Shown here in pieces: positions 26,790 to 38,430 of a DNA stretch of 64,000 nucleotides. Both the position numbers and the translations under genes were made by a program. The notes under the pieces were generated by a model. That model saw nothing but the letters and a program-made list of their open reading frames with translations. It did no database searches and was not told the origin of the DNA. The stretch covers positions 294,564-358,563 of the forward strand of contig NW_026111272.1 in assembly GCF_024679095.1 (NCBI RefSeq). The letters run 5' to 3'. Each line of letters opens with the position of its first letter. The first letter of the stretch is position 1. The DNA is from Eriocheir sinensis (lineage: Eukaryota > Arthropoda > Malacostraca > Decapoda > Varunidae).

Positions 26790-27105
26790 GTGTCCGAGTG
26801 TACATGACAATTTTTCAGCCTTCATCATCATTTTAACATATGTCTTTTGACTTCAAGCTTAAGATAATTCATTAAAAAGTATTTTTCAACTACTCCTGTT
26901 TGGAAATTTGCTACTCACGCACTGTTGTTAATAATAATTCAACAGTAAATTGATTCCATATATTTGTTACATAGAAACTGTATGTGACGTCATTTTCCAA
27001 GCCCTTCCTGCGTCGTAACTGGCTCGGTCTGGCTGACACATCTAACTGTTGATTGGCTAGTTGTGGGTGTGGGACCGAGCCGGTATACATTTTCGAATAA
27101 TGCCG
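26790..27105. repeat. Right arm of inverted repeat, outer part
   Basis: Reverse complement of 20880-21195, including GGCTCGGTCTGGCTGACAC and AGTAGTTGAAAAATAC on the - strand. It ends next to the truncated A-family LINE. Confidence 0.6.
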
Positions 27106-27970
27106 CCCGGCAAGTCAACTAAATCCACTGGCCCCGACAACATTCCCGCCTTCATCCTTAAATCCTTTGCCCCCATCCTTGCCCCCATCCCTCGGACCAT
27201 ATTCACCCAATCCCTATCATCCACCTTATTACCATCTGACGGGCTTTAGGCAAACTTAAATCCATTGTTCAAGACAGGTAACCGGACTGACCCAACCAAT
27301 TATCGCCCCATCTCACTAACATCGATTCCATGTAAAATTTTCGAACACATAATACATAAACACATAATGAATCACCTTAACACAAACAATATCCTTACTG
27401 ACTCAGAACACGGCTTTCGACCCAAACGCTCATGTGAATCACAACTCATTACTACATTTCATGACATTACGAGGCTACTCGACCGACGTGACATTAAACA
27501 AGTTGACACTATTTTTCACTGGATCACTGCATTTCTTACTAACAGGACTCATCGTGTTCTTCTTGGCGGATTTTCATCTGACACTGTCCATGTTTCTTCA
27601 GGTGTCCCACAAGGCACAGTTCTAAGCCCCCTTCTTTTCCTCCTGTGCATTAACGATTTTCCACGCTCAACGCCTAACTCTTCCACTAAAGTCTAGATTA
27701 TTTGCCAACGAAAGTTTGCTGTTTAGAGCAGTAAAGACTACTGACGACTGCAGACTGCTAAAAAAAGAATTGGACGCCCTCCAGCGGTGTGAGTGCACCT
27801 GGCAGATGCATTTTCGACCAGACAAATGTAAATTATTAAGATTTACCAGAGCTCACAACCCCATCCATCAAACTTACACTCTATAATTCAGACCTTGAAT
27901 CAGTGCACACACACAAGCATCTTGGTGTTTACCTCTCAACTAACTTGAAATTCAACACTCACATAGATCA
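27106..27970 (+). mobile_element. LINE family A, 5' piece of a split copy (RT)
   Basis: Encodes KSTGPDNIPAFILKSF, NPLFKTGNRTDPTNYRPISL, EHGFRPKRSCESQL, SGVPQGTVLSPLLF and HLGVYLSTNLKFNTHI, typical of a jockey/CR1-type reverse transcriptase. An internal deletion removed the AFD catalytic region (after RRDIKQVD), and the FADD box reads FANE, so it cannot be active. It is cut at about 27970 by B copy 4 and resumes at 30270. Confidence 0.7.
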
Positions 27971-30269
27971 CAATCTTATTTCTGCATCCTGTCCTATCGC
28001 TCCTGTACATCCTCTGGACCCACCGAAGAGGCGATGCTTCTGGCATTTTGCTTCAGCTCGGTGGGACGACCTGAGGATGTACTTTTCCGATTTCCCGTGG
28101 AATGATTATTGCTTCCAGGATAGAGACCCCTCTGTGTGTGCTCAGCGCATCACAGAGGTGATTGTCTCTGGAATGGAGGCATACATTCCTCGTTCTTTTT
28201 CTACTCCTCACGCTAAAAAGCCTTGGTTTAATCACGCTTGTTCTCGTGCTGTCAATGATAGAGAGGTAGCTCACAAAAGATACCAGAGCCTTCAAACTAA
28301 TGCTAATTATGAACTTTACATTTCTGCCCGAAATCGTGCCAAATCTATTCTCCGACTAACCAAAAATTCTTTCATTAATAGAAAATGTCAAAACCTTGCT
28401 TTCTCTAACTCTTCCCGTGACTTCTGGCATCTAGCTAAAAATATCTCCTCCAACTTCACTTCTTCATCTTTCCCTCCACTCCTCAGTCCTGACGGCAACA
28501 CTGCCGTCTCATCTATCTCTAAGGCTGAACTCTTCTCTCAAACATTTCTAAAACTCCACTCTGGACGATTCTGGGCATATTCCTCCTACTCATCCCCTCT
28601 GACTCCTTTATGCCTGTTATAAAGATTCTTCAAAATGATGTTTTCTATGCCCTCTCTGGCCTCAATCCTCAGAAGGCTTATGGACCTGATGGAGTGCCTC
28701 CTATTGTCCTTAAAAACTGTGCCTCCGTGCTGTCACCCTGCCTGGTCAAACTCTTTCGCCTCTGCCTGTCAACATCTACCTTTCCTTCTTGCAGGAAGTA
28801 TGCCTTCACACAGCCTGTACCTAAGAAGGGTGACCGCTCCAATCCCTCAAACTACCGTCCTATTGCTTTACTTTCTTGTCTATCTAAAGCTTTTGAATCA
28901 ACTTAACCGTAAGATTCAAAAGCACCTTTCCACTTCTGACCTTCTATCTGATCGCCAGTATGGGTTCCGCAAGGGCGTTCTACTGGTGATCTCCTAGCCT
29001 TCTTAACTGACTCTTGGTCATCCTCTCTAGCCGTTTCGGTGAAACTTTTGCTATTGCGCTGGAAATAACAAAAGCTTTTGATAGGGTCTGGCACAAATCT
29101 TTGCTTTCTAAACTACCTCCTACGGTTTCTATCCTTCTCTGTACCTTTATATCCAGTTTCCTTTCTGACCGTTCTATTTCTGCCGTGGTAGACGGTCACT
29201 GTTCTTCCCCTAAATCTATTAACAGTGGTGTCCCACAGGGTTCTGTCCTATCTCCCACTCTTTTTCTGTTGTTCATTGATGATCTTTCCAAAACGAACTG
29301 TCCTATCCATTCCTACGCCGATGATTCCACTCTGCATTATTCAACTTCTTTTAATAGAAGACCCACCCTTCAGGAACTTAACGACTCAAGGCTGGAGGCT
29401 GCAGAACGCTTAGCCTCAGACCTTATTATTATTTCCGATTGGGGCAAGAAGAACCTTGTGTCCTTCAACGCCTCAAAAACACAGTTTCTCCACCTATCCA
29501 CTCGACACAATCTTCCAAACAACTATCCCCTATTCTTTGACAACACCCAGCTATCACCTTCCTCAACACTAAACATCCTCGGTCTATCCTTAACTCAAAA
29601 TCTCAACTGGAAACTTCATATCTCATCTCTTACTAAATCAGCTTCCTCGAGGCTGGGCGTTCTGTACCGTCTCCGCCAGTTCTTCTCCCCTGCACAGTTG
29701 CTGTCCATATACAGGGGCCTTGTCCGCCCTCGTATGGAGTATGCATCTCATGTGTGGGGGCTCCACACAGCTCTTCTGGACAGAGTGGAGGCTAAGGCTC
29801 TTCGTCTCATCAGCTCTCCTCCTCATACTGATAGTCTTCTACCTCTTAAATTCCGCCGCAATGTTGCCTCTCTGTCTGTCTTCTATCGATATTTCCACGC
29901 TGACTGCTCTTCTGAACTTGCTAACTGCATGCCTCCCGCGGCCCCGCTGCACTCGACTTTCTACTCATGCTCATCCCTATACTGTCCAAACCCCTTATGC
30001 AAGAGTTAACCAGCATCTTCACTCTTTCATCCCTCACGCTGGTAAACTCTGGAACAATCTTCCTTCATCTGTATTTCCTCCTGCCTACGACTTGAACTCT
30101 TTCAAGAGGAGGGTATCAGGACACCTCTCCTCCCGAAGCTGACTTATCTTTCGGCCACCTCTTTGGATTCTTTTTGGGAGCAGCGAGTAGCGGGCTTTTT
30201 TTTTATTAATGTTTACTTTTTTGTGCCCTTGAGCTGTCTCCTTTGCTGTAAAAAAAAAAAAAAAAAAAA
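27971..30269 (+). mobile_element. LINE family B copy 4, inserted in LINE A
   Basis: 5'-truncated at the linker after the endonuclease ([13 protein letters not shown]). It includes [67 protein letters not shown] and HSYADDSTLHYS, with a 331-residue open frame at 29014-30009. A 3' UTR and an A-tail at 30250-30269 follow. The frameshift near 28900-29013 and others separate the parts. The left junction lies at a shared GATCA. Confidence 0.75.
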
Positions 30270-30935
30270 TATATCAGTACCACAGCCAACAGAACACTGG
30301 GGTTCCTGAGGAGGAATCTACATAACTGCACACCTGACATTAAACACATAGCTAATGACACACTTGTGAGACCAACACTGGAATACTGCTGCACGGTGTG
30401 AGATCCTTACACACACAGAAACATTGAAAGATTAGAACAAATCAACACTAAGGCGGTTAGGCTCATTACAAACAACTACACTTGAACGCCTGGAATCACA
30501 ACACGGATCAAACAGCAGATAAACATATAACCTCTTCACTTACGCAGACAAGCACACAGACTTACACATATGTACAAGATCACAAACACTCACATTGACA
30601 TTGACCCACACACATATATACACAACGCAAACAGTCAACGTACTCGTACCACACACATCCATAAATACCAAACGTATCACACAAACACTGACGCATGCAA
30701 GCACTCATACTTTCCACGCACCATACGTGACTGGAACAGCCTCCCTCAACAGATTTTAGACTGCGGTACAATAGACTCATTTAGAAAACAAATACACACT
30801 TACTTGTCACCACAACACACCAACAGTAACAATTACACTTGATTCACTTCCCTCCCCTGCACACTCGGTTGCCCCGTCCCCCCAACAGCCAACACAAATA
30901 TGCGTATTATGCACCTGAAAGGTGTCCTTCGCATT
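30270..30935 (+). mobile_element. LINE family A, 3' piece of the split copy
   Basis: Continues the RT exactly after the break: TTANRTLGFLRRNLHNC, TLVRPTLEYCCTV, IERLEQINTKAVRLI and RTIRDWNSLPQQILDCGTID, then a 3' UTR. At least one stop (after YCCTV) and a frameshift are present. Confidence 0.7.
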
Positions 30936-30944
30936 ACTAATTCA

Positions 30945-31345
30945 GATCCAGATCCAGAACAGTTGACCGGATCCTAGCACTTTTCGTCCTTGTGGAAAGC
31001 CGACGCGAGTTTCGACAGGGGCTACTCGCAGTCCATGTCAATCTCAAGAAGGCTTCTGACTCAGTGCATCGCAAAGCGCTATGGGACATTCTTCGGATCA
31101 GTAGGTTTCTACAAGGATTATTTACCTGATGATTGGCCTCAACTCTGAAACTAAGAGTGCTCTGAAATGTGTGGGGACGTCTCTGACTTCTTCCTGTTGA
31201 TTCCATCACTTTTCAACACTTGCATGGACTGGGTACAAAGCAGTAGTTGATGAAGTTGGAGCATCTTTGGGGACATCAAGTCCACTGACCCCATTTATGT
31301 TAATGATGCTGTACTTCTCGCAGAATCGCTGGAGGGATTGGTAAA
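30945..31345 (+). mobile_element. LINE family D copy 2, piece 3 of 4 (RT core)
   Basis: Encodes DRILALFVLVESRREFRQG, HVNLKKASDSVHRKALWDIL and ALAPSLFNTCMDWV-like, then a catalytic-box region reading VNDAVLLAESLEGLV. The sequence stops at 31345, and the next codons of the family (ALEVLHEEAKPLGLKV) are found at 53771, on the other side of the palindromic element. Confidence 0.7.
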
Positions 31346-31743
31346 GAATAGGGCCCAAGGTACGGAAGTGGGGTAGCTGAGTGGGGAGGTCAGGGGGGGG
31401 GGTGACAGAAGAGGGGGTAGCTGGAGCTGGGGCACCAAAGTGGGGGAAGCCCCCCCACACATCTTTCACTTTTTCCACATCCCCCCCATCCCCCCCCCCC
31501 ATCCACTCGGGCAACCGTACGGAAGTGGGGGTAGCTGGAGCGGGGGTAGGGAGTGGGGGTAGGACGGTCAGCGGAGGGGTGACGGAAGAGAGGGTCAGGG
31601 GGGTGACGGAAGAGGTGGCAGTTGAAGGTTAAGATATTTGGGTAAAGATTGATATCCACGAAACGGCAAGAGACTATCTATCTGGATCTGAGAGACCACA
31701 CCGTCTGGGGGTCGTTCCTAAACCATTTTACCTCCTTCTTCCC

Positions 31744-31795
<52 letters not shown>

Positions 31796-31941
31796 AGCTG
31801 GAGCAGGGGGTAGGGCGGTCAGAGGACGGTCAGCAGATTGAAATCTAGGAAATGCCTCCTCCTTCCCTGTTATCGTTTCCTCCATCTTTCCTTAATCTCT
31901 TCTTCCCTCCTTCCCCCACCCCACCCACACCCACACAGAAA
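31346..31941. repeat. Left terminal inverted repeat of the Polinton-like element
   Basis: Starts around AGGGCCCAAGGTACGGAAG, contains G-rich subrepeats (GGAAGTGGGGGTAGCTGGAG and GGGTGACGGAAGAG), then CTGGGGGTCGTTCCTAAACC, a (CA)n tract at 31749-31792 and GGTCAGCAGATTGAAATCTAG. The same features appear reversed at 53213-53770. It is interrupted at its inner side by a SINE fragment. Confidence 0.65.
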
Positions 31942-32405
<464 letters not shown>

Positions 32406-32476
32406 ATCTTTGAGTACATTTTGCCCTGTTAAAAGAAATGTTGTCTATTTGAAAAGACAGTCTCCTTGTCGGCACC

Positions 32477-32881
32477 ATGCGGGTTACATTCATCCCTCCT
32501 TCCGTAATAGAATATCATACTCTGTTTTCGAATGGCAAACATATATCATCCCGAGGGAGTGGTATAGATGATATAGTCACACTTTCTTATGAACCAAGCT
32601 ATCACAGGGGCGGGGGTTTATTCTCGGTTTTAGCTGGACTCTCTAAAAGAGCTTTCCCTTTCCTTGTGAAAAATATCATTGTGCCTTCAGCTAGAACATT
32701 TGGAAACAATGTTCTAGATGATATGTCACAGGGAAGCAACTTGAAAAGCTCTGTAAAAAAGCATGGAATTAATTCCTTAAAGCAAACTGCAATGAAATTG
32801 ACTAGAGGAAGCGGGAAAAAGAAAGTCAAGCGAGTCGGGAAGAAAAGGTGTTATAAAAAGGACATCTATACCGAGTTGTAA
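32477..32881 (+). CDS. Small basic pX/pVI-like core or minor capsid candidate (left copy)
   Basis: 134 residues, open from ATG to stop. The middle has a glycine-rich amphipathic segment (GGGLFSVLAGLSKRAFPFLV), followed by an alanine/lysine helix and a very basic C-terminus (RGSGKKKVKRVGKKRCYKK). This layout matches the small membrane-active or DNA-condensing minor capsid proteins (adenovirus pX/pVI-like) encoded beside PolB in Polintons and adintoviruses. The assignment rests on composition and position, not on conserved catalytic residues. It lies 22 bases before the PolB start. The right copy has a frameshift in the GGG tract. Confidence 0.5.
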   Translation: MRVTFIPPSVIEYHTLFSNGKHISSRGSGIDDIVTLSYEPSYHRGGGLFSVLAGLSKRAFPFLVKNIIVPSARTFGNNVLDDMSQGSNLKSSVKKHGINSLKQTAMKLTRGSGKKKVKRVGKKRCYKKDIYTEL

Positions 32882-32903
32882 TCATTGTTGAACTAAGAGC
32901 AGT

Positions 32904-33185
32904 ATGGCGAACATCACCAGTGCGGTTGGTGTCGGGGACCCGCGTTTGCATCTGCATTTAGTCAGAGAAGACCCTGATGACGGACTCCAATATAGAGATA
33001 TGTATATGAGAAGTCATATGCAGGTAATTAACTATGATGATATAGATTCATATATACGTGAACTATCAGAATATTTTGTTAATCGGTTTGAACATGACAT
33101 GTCAGACGAAGAGGGCAGTGGATTTACGTTAGATGAAATAGTTAGCGTAAAGTTTTCCTTCTCTCTTATAATGCTGCACAATATT
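32904..33185 (+). pseudogene. PolB N-terminus, left copy, cut by a SINE
   Basis: Starts with ATG at 32904 and is nearly identical to the first 92 residues of the right copy (49328 downward): YDDIDSY, FVNRFEHDMSDEEGSG and LDEIVSVKFSFSL. It is broken at about 33185 by a SINE, and about 26 bases of gene are missing after the insertion. Confidence 0.75.
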
Positions 33186-33529
33186 GGAGAGGCGGTGGCT
33201 GAGTCGTCAAAGTAACGGCCTCGTGTTCAGGAGGACGCGAGTTCAATCCCCGCCCGGTGCCACCAAGCTGGGATTTTTCAGCCGCCGCCGAGTGGCTTAA
33301 AACTACCCACATGCTGTCCAGAAGACCACCTATCAACCCGGGCTCTAGATTCTAGGATCAAAAATGAGCTCTGGGAGGGCAGCATGAGCCAATGCAAGAT
33401 GGTGCCACTATAAACACTCGCCTGCGCCAGAACGGGCTGGGCCGACCATCAGGACCCACCGGAATGAAGCCTTGGACCGACCATCAGGATCCACCAGGAA
33501 GAAGCCTACCGGCGCAATAGGCAGCAATG

Positions 33530-33557
<28 letters not shown>
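33186..33557 (+). mobile_element. tRNA-headed SINE inserted in PolB
   Basis: Complete copy of the 15815 family: head GGCGGTGGCTGAGTCGTC, B-box GAGTTCAATCCCC, 3' end GCCTACCGGCGCAATAGG and a 27-base A-tail at 33531-33557. It has no counterpart in the right half, so it inserted after the two halves had separated. Confidence 0.85.
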
Positions 33558-33560
<3 letters not shown>

Positions 33561-34017
33561 TAAGTGTGTTCCAGGGAAAACACAAGTTTTTAATCCTTCA
33601 GGACCCACGGACTGTGTTTTCCAAGTGCTAACAGCTTATCGCTATCTAAAGTCAAGGAATGTAGTTCCATCAGACAGACAATGGGAGACTGCTTGCTTGA
33701 CATGTATTAATACATTTTCTTTTTTTTACAGCAAAGGAGATAGCTCAAGGGCACAAAAAAAGTAAACAATAATAAAAAAAAAGCCCGCTACTCGCTGCTC
33801 ACAAAAAGAATCTAAAGAGGTGGCCGAAAGAGAGGTCAATTTCGGAGAGTATGTACCCTACCCTAAGGGCGTTCCAGGGAAAACACAAGTTCTCAACCCT
33901 TCAGGACCCACGGACTGTGTATTCCAAGTGCTAACAGCTTATCACTATCTAAAGTCAAGAAATGTCGTTCCATCAGACAGACAATGGGAGACTGCTTGCT
34001 TGACATGTATTAATACA
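33558..34017 (+). pseudogene. PolB fragment, locally duplicated with a piece of LINE B
   Basis: The PolB segment encoding KTQV(F/L)NPSGPTDCVFQVLT to CLTCINT occurs twice, at about 33558-33714 and 33845-34017. Each copy is followed by the LINE B tail. A segment of about 300 bases, containing the gene part and the end of B, was therefore duplicated in tandem. The second copy extends further upstream (GEYVPYPKG), where the first has lost this part to the SINE. Confidence 0.75.
33715..33844 (-). mobile_element. Duplicated 3' tail of LINE B
   Basis: A T-rich start, then ACAGCAAAGGAGATAGCTC and AAGCCCGCTACTCGCTG, ending at GAGGTCAATTTCGG. It duplicates 34018-34150 with a few differences. Confidence 0.75.
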
Positions 34018-37000
34018 GGTTATTATTTTTTTTACAACAAAGGAGACAGCTCAAGGGCACAAAAAAGTAAGCAATAATAAAAAAAAAAAAAGCCCGCTAC
34101 TCGCTGCTCACAAAAAGAATCTAAAGAGGTGGCCGAAAGAGAGGTCAATTTCGGGAGGAGAGGTGTCCAGATACCCTTCTCTTAAAAGAGTTCAAGACGT
34201 AGGCAGAAGGAAATATAGAAGAAGGAAGATTGTTCCAGAGTTTACCAGCGTGAGGGATGAAAGAGTGAAGATGCTGGTTAATTCTTGCATAAAGGGTTTG
34301 GACAGTATAGGGATGAACATGAGTAGAAAGTCGCGTGCAGCGGGGCAACGAGAGGAGGGGAGGCATGCAGTTAGCAAGTTCAGAAGAGCAGTCAGCATGA
34401 AAATGTCGATAGAAGATAGAAAGAGAGGCAACATGGCGGCGGAAATTAAGAGGAAGAAGACTATCAGTAACAGGAGGAGAGCTGATGAGACGAAAAGACT
34501 TAGACTCCGCTCTGTCCAAGAGAGCTGTGTGAGTGGAGCCCCCCCACACGTGAGATGCATACTCCATACGAGGGCGGACAATGCCCCTGTATATGGATAG
34601 CAACTGTGCGGGGGAGAAGAACTGGCGGAGACGATACAGAACGCCCAACCTCGAGGAAGCTGATTTAGTGAGAGAAGAGATGTGGAGTTTCCAGTTAAGA
34701 TTTTGAGTTAAGAATAGACCGAGGATGTTTAGTGTTGAAGATGGTGACAGCTGAGTGTTGTCGAAGAACAGGGGATAGGTGTTTGGAAGATTGTGTCGAG
34801 TTGATAGGTGGAGAAATTGGGTTTTTGATGCATTGAAAGACACAAGGATCCTTTTACCCCAATCGGAAATGATAGTAAGGTCTGAGGTTAAACGTTCTGC
34901 AGCCTCCAGCCTGGAGTCATGTAATTCCTGTTGAGAGGGTCTTCTGTTGAAAGAAGTTGAATAATGCAGAGTGGAGTCATCAGCGTATGAGTGGATAGGA
35001 CAGTGTGTTATGGAAAGAAGATCATTGATGAATAACAGGAAGAGAGTGGGTGATAGGTCAGAGCCCTGTGGAACACCACTGTTAATAGGCTTATGAGAAG
35101 AACAGTGACCGTCTACCACAGCAGAGATAGAACGGTTGGAAAGGAAACTGGAGATAAAGGAACAGAGAGGAAGATAGAATAAAAAAGAGGGCAGTTTAGA
35201 AAGCAAAGACTTGTGCCAGACTCTATCGAAGGCTTTCGATATGTCTAGTGACACTGAGAAAGTTTCACCGAAACGGCTAAGAGAGGATGACCAAGAATCA
35301 GTTAAGAGAGCAAGAAGATCGCCAGTAGAACGCCCCTTGTGGAACCCATATTGGCGATCAGATAGAAAGTTAGAAGTGGAAAGATGCTTTTGAATCTTCC
35401 GGTTAAGGATTGATTCAAAAGCTTTAGATAGACAGGAAAGTAAAGCTATAGGGCGGTAGTTTGAGGGACTGGAACGGTCACCCTTCTTAGGCACAGGCTG
35501 TACGAAGGCTTACTTCCAACAGGAAGGAAAGGTAGATGTTGATAGGCAGAGGCGAAAGAGTTTGACCAGGCAGGGTGTCAGCACGGAAGCACAGTTTTTA
35601 AGGACAATAGGAGGCACTCCATCAGGTCCATAAGCCTTCTGAGAGTTGAGGCCAGAGAGGGCATAGAAGACATCATTAGGAAGAATCTTAATAACAGGCA
35701 TAAAGGATTCTGGGCATATTCCTCTTACTCATCCCCCCTATGAGTAAGAGGAATATGCCCAGAATCCTTCAGAGTAGAGTTGTTACAGAAAGTTTGAGCG
35801 AAGAGTTTAGCCTTAGTGATAGAAGAGACGGCAGTGCTGCCGTCTGGGTTAAGAAGAGGGGGGAAAGAGGAAGAAGTTAAATTGGGGGAGATATTTTTGG
35901 CTAAGAAGTCTCTGGAAGAATTAGAGAAAGCAAGGTGTTGACATTTGCTATGGATAAAGGAGTTTTTGGTTATTCGAAGAATAGATTTGGCACGATTCCG
36001 GGCGGAAATGTAAAGGTCATGGTTAGCGGGAGTTCGAAGGCTCTGGTACCTTTTGTGAGCTGCCTCTCTATCTTTGATAGCACGAGAACAAGCGTGATTA
36101 AACCAAGGGGAGTAGAGAAAGTACGTGGAATGTATGCCTCCATTCCTGAGACAATCACCTCTGTGATGCGCTGGGCACACACAGAGGGGTCTCTATCCTG
36201 GAAGCAGTAATCATTCCACGGGAAATCGGAAAAAAAGTACATCCTCAGGTCGTCCCACCGAGCTGGAGCAAAATGACAGAAGCATCGCCTCTTCCGTGGG
36301 TCCAGAGGGTGTACAGGAGCGATAGGACAGAATACAGAAATAAGGTTGTGATCGGAGGAGCCTAACGGAAAGAACAGTTTGACAGAGTAAGCAGAAGGGT
36401 TAGAGGTAAGGAATAGGTCTAGTATGTTGGGCCGGTCTCCAAGACGGTCAGGAATACGTGTAGGGTGCTGAACCAACTGCTCTAGGTCATTGAGGAGAGC
36501 AAAGTTGTAGACTTGTTCACCAGGCTGGCCAGTGAAAGAGAATGAATGCCAAAGCTGGTGGTGAACATTGAAATCTCCTAGGACTGAGATTTCAGAGAAG
36601 GGAGAATGGGTCAAGATGTTCTCCACTTTAGAGTTCAGGTAGTCAAAGAATTTTACATAGTTAGTAGAATTAGGTGAAAGATAAACATCAGAGATGTATT
36701 TAGTAATAGAATGACAATTAAATCTTAGCCAGATGGTGGAAAATTCAGAAGAGTCAAGGTCGTGGGCACAAGAGCATGTGATGTCGTTGCGTACGTAGAC
36801 GCAACATCCAGCTTTGGATTGAAATTGAGGATAGAGATAGTAGGAGGGAACAGAGTAGAGATTGCTGTCAGTAGCCTCACAAACCTGTGTTTCGGTGAGG
36901 AAAAGAAGATGAGTTTTAGAGGAGGAGAGATGATGTTCCAAAGAATGAAAATTAGAACTAAGGCCGCGAATGTTGCAGAAATTGATAAGAAAGTGGTTCG

Positions 37001-37351
37001 AGAAGTTATCAAGACACCTCTCATGTCGGCAGCCAGAAGGGGAGTTCTCCCTCGGGGAATCTGTGGTCCCCCCACCCCCCCAAAGGCGGGGACTCCGAGG
37101 CACTGTTGTTCTACGCCATTTTGAATTTTGGGAAAAGGTGTGTGTGTTGTGTGAATGTAGTGTGGTGTAGAAAGAGAGAGGATCTGTCTTTAGAGAGCAT
37201 GCTGGACTACTCTCTGGTGTTGATGAGACAATAGGGAATCGGTTAGTGAGGTAATGGGAAGGGTCTATGGAGGGCTTCAGCACCCTCCTCATTTCCCATA
37301 TATACCTCACCGGGAGTGGCTTGCGCCCGTTCGGTAGGTGTCTTCCTACCG
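34018..37351 (-). mobile_element. LINE family B copy 5, near full length
   Basis: T-tail at 34024-34033, 3' UTR, RT C-terminus to finger domain in one 449-residue frame (34145-35494: AFDRVWHKSLLSKLP, SGVPQGSDLSPTLFLLF and HSYADDSTLHYS), linker 35725-36180 and an AP-type endonuclease at 35970-37310 ([25 protein letters not shown] and SDHNLISV). The 5' UTR reads GGAAGACACCTACCGAACGG, as in copy 6. At least three frameshifts separate the parts. It is inserted in PolB between CLTCINT and VSWEDLG. Confidence 0.85.
35703..35769. repeat. Perfect 30-bp hairpin inside LINE B copy 5
   Basis: 35703-35732 and 35740-35769 are exact reverse complements with a 7-base loop (CCCCCCT). Copies 4 and 6 have only one arm at the corresponding place, so the hairpin arose in this copy. 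Confidence 0.9.
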
Positions 37352-38430
37352 CGGTATCCTGGGAAGACCTCGGTCGGCTTGAAAGATTAAATAATATATG
37401 TCTTCGGGTTTACTGTCTAGATAACGTTAAAGACAAAAAAGGCGACCTAACTCTAGTCAGAGAGGGGCTCAAAGATCAAGAAGTTGTTCATTGCCTCTTG
37501 TTGGGGAACAGACACCTAACACTTATCCAAGACTTTAACGCATACATGAATCTATTTACCTGCCAACGTCGTGGGAAAATAATGTTTTGCGATATCTGCC
37601 TGTGTGCCTGTGAGAACAAGACAACGCTTGCTGAGCATAAGCATATTTGCCCAATGATGATTCCCACCCGCGGGATCTACTGTGAAATTTATTAATCGTG
37701 CTAAAGCATATGAGCCATCTTATTTAGCATTTTATGACTTTGAGAGTATTCTCGTAGAGCCTTCTTCGAATGGGTCAGGGTGTGTAAAGAAACATCACTT
37801 TGCCATAGCGTATGCTGACATTATAGTGAATAGAAACGGAGAAACAGTAGAAAGCGGGTCCTATTGTGGAAGTAATGCTGTAAATCATTTTATTCATACA
37901 ATGCAGCGTTCCTGGAAGAAGTTAAAATTTTATAAAGGCTACAATAAAATCAATATGACCGATGAAGATACGGCACGTCACAATGAACAAACTCACTGTC
38001 TTCTCCGTAAATACGGGTTTTTAAAAGGTAAAGGAGTAAAACATCATGACCATGAAAAATCAGGAAACAATTACATTGGAGCTTATTGTAATTGATGCAA
38101 CCTTCAAATGAAAAATCACAAATTGCAGCTCACTCTCATTACACATAATGCGGATTACGACATATCGTTAATCCTGCGTGAATTAACGCTACCTGACTTG
38201 AAAATCAAACTAAGACCAAAACATTCAGTTCACAAATACCATGAAGTCATCATAAATGACTTGAGATTTATTGACTCGTATGCCTTTATGTCTGGTTCAC
38301 TCGCGGCTTTAGTGAACCAATTCATCAGCAATGGGAACGAACCCATATACACACAACAGATGTTGAAAGATGTGCCAGCACCTGCGTTACCATTATTGAT
38401 CAAGGGAAAGCAGTTTTTTTTGTTATGACT
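37352..38430 (+). pseudogene. PolB left copy, zinc-finger and exonuclease part
   Basis: Continues after [25 protein letters not shown], a CxxC...H...C finger (FCDICLCAC..., HKHIC), the Exo I box LAFYDFESIL, and the Exo II region HNADYDISLILREL. An 11-base deletion relative to the right copy near 37663 shifts the frame, and an in-frame TGA lies at about 38093. The frames 37267-37695, 37682-38095 and 38108-38428 cover it. These are features of protein-primed type B DNA polymerases. Confidence 0.8.

Noticed and set aside
31206..31659. Pro/Gly-rich frames in the left terminal repeat
   Set aside because: Due to G-rich subrepeats of the terminal repeat, with no conservation in the right end.
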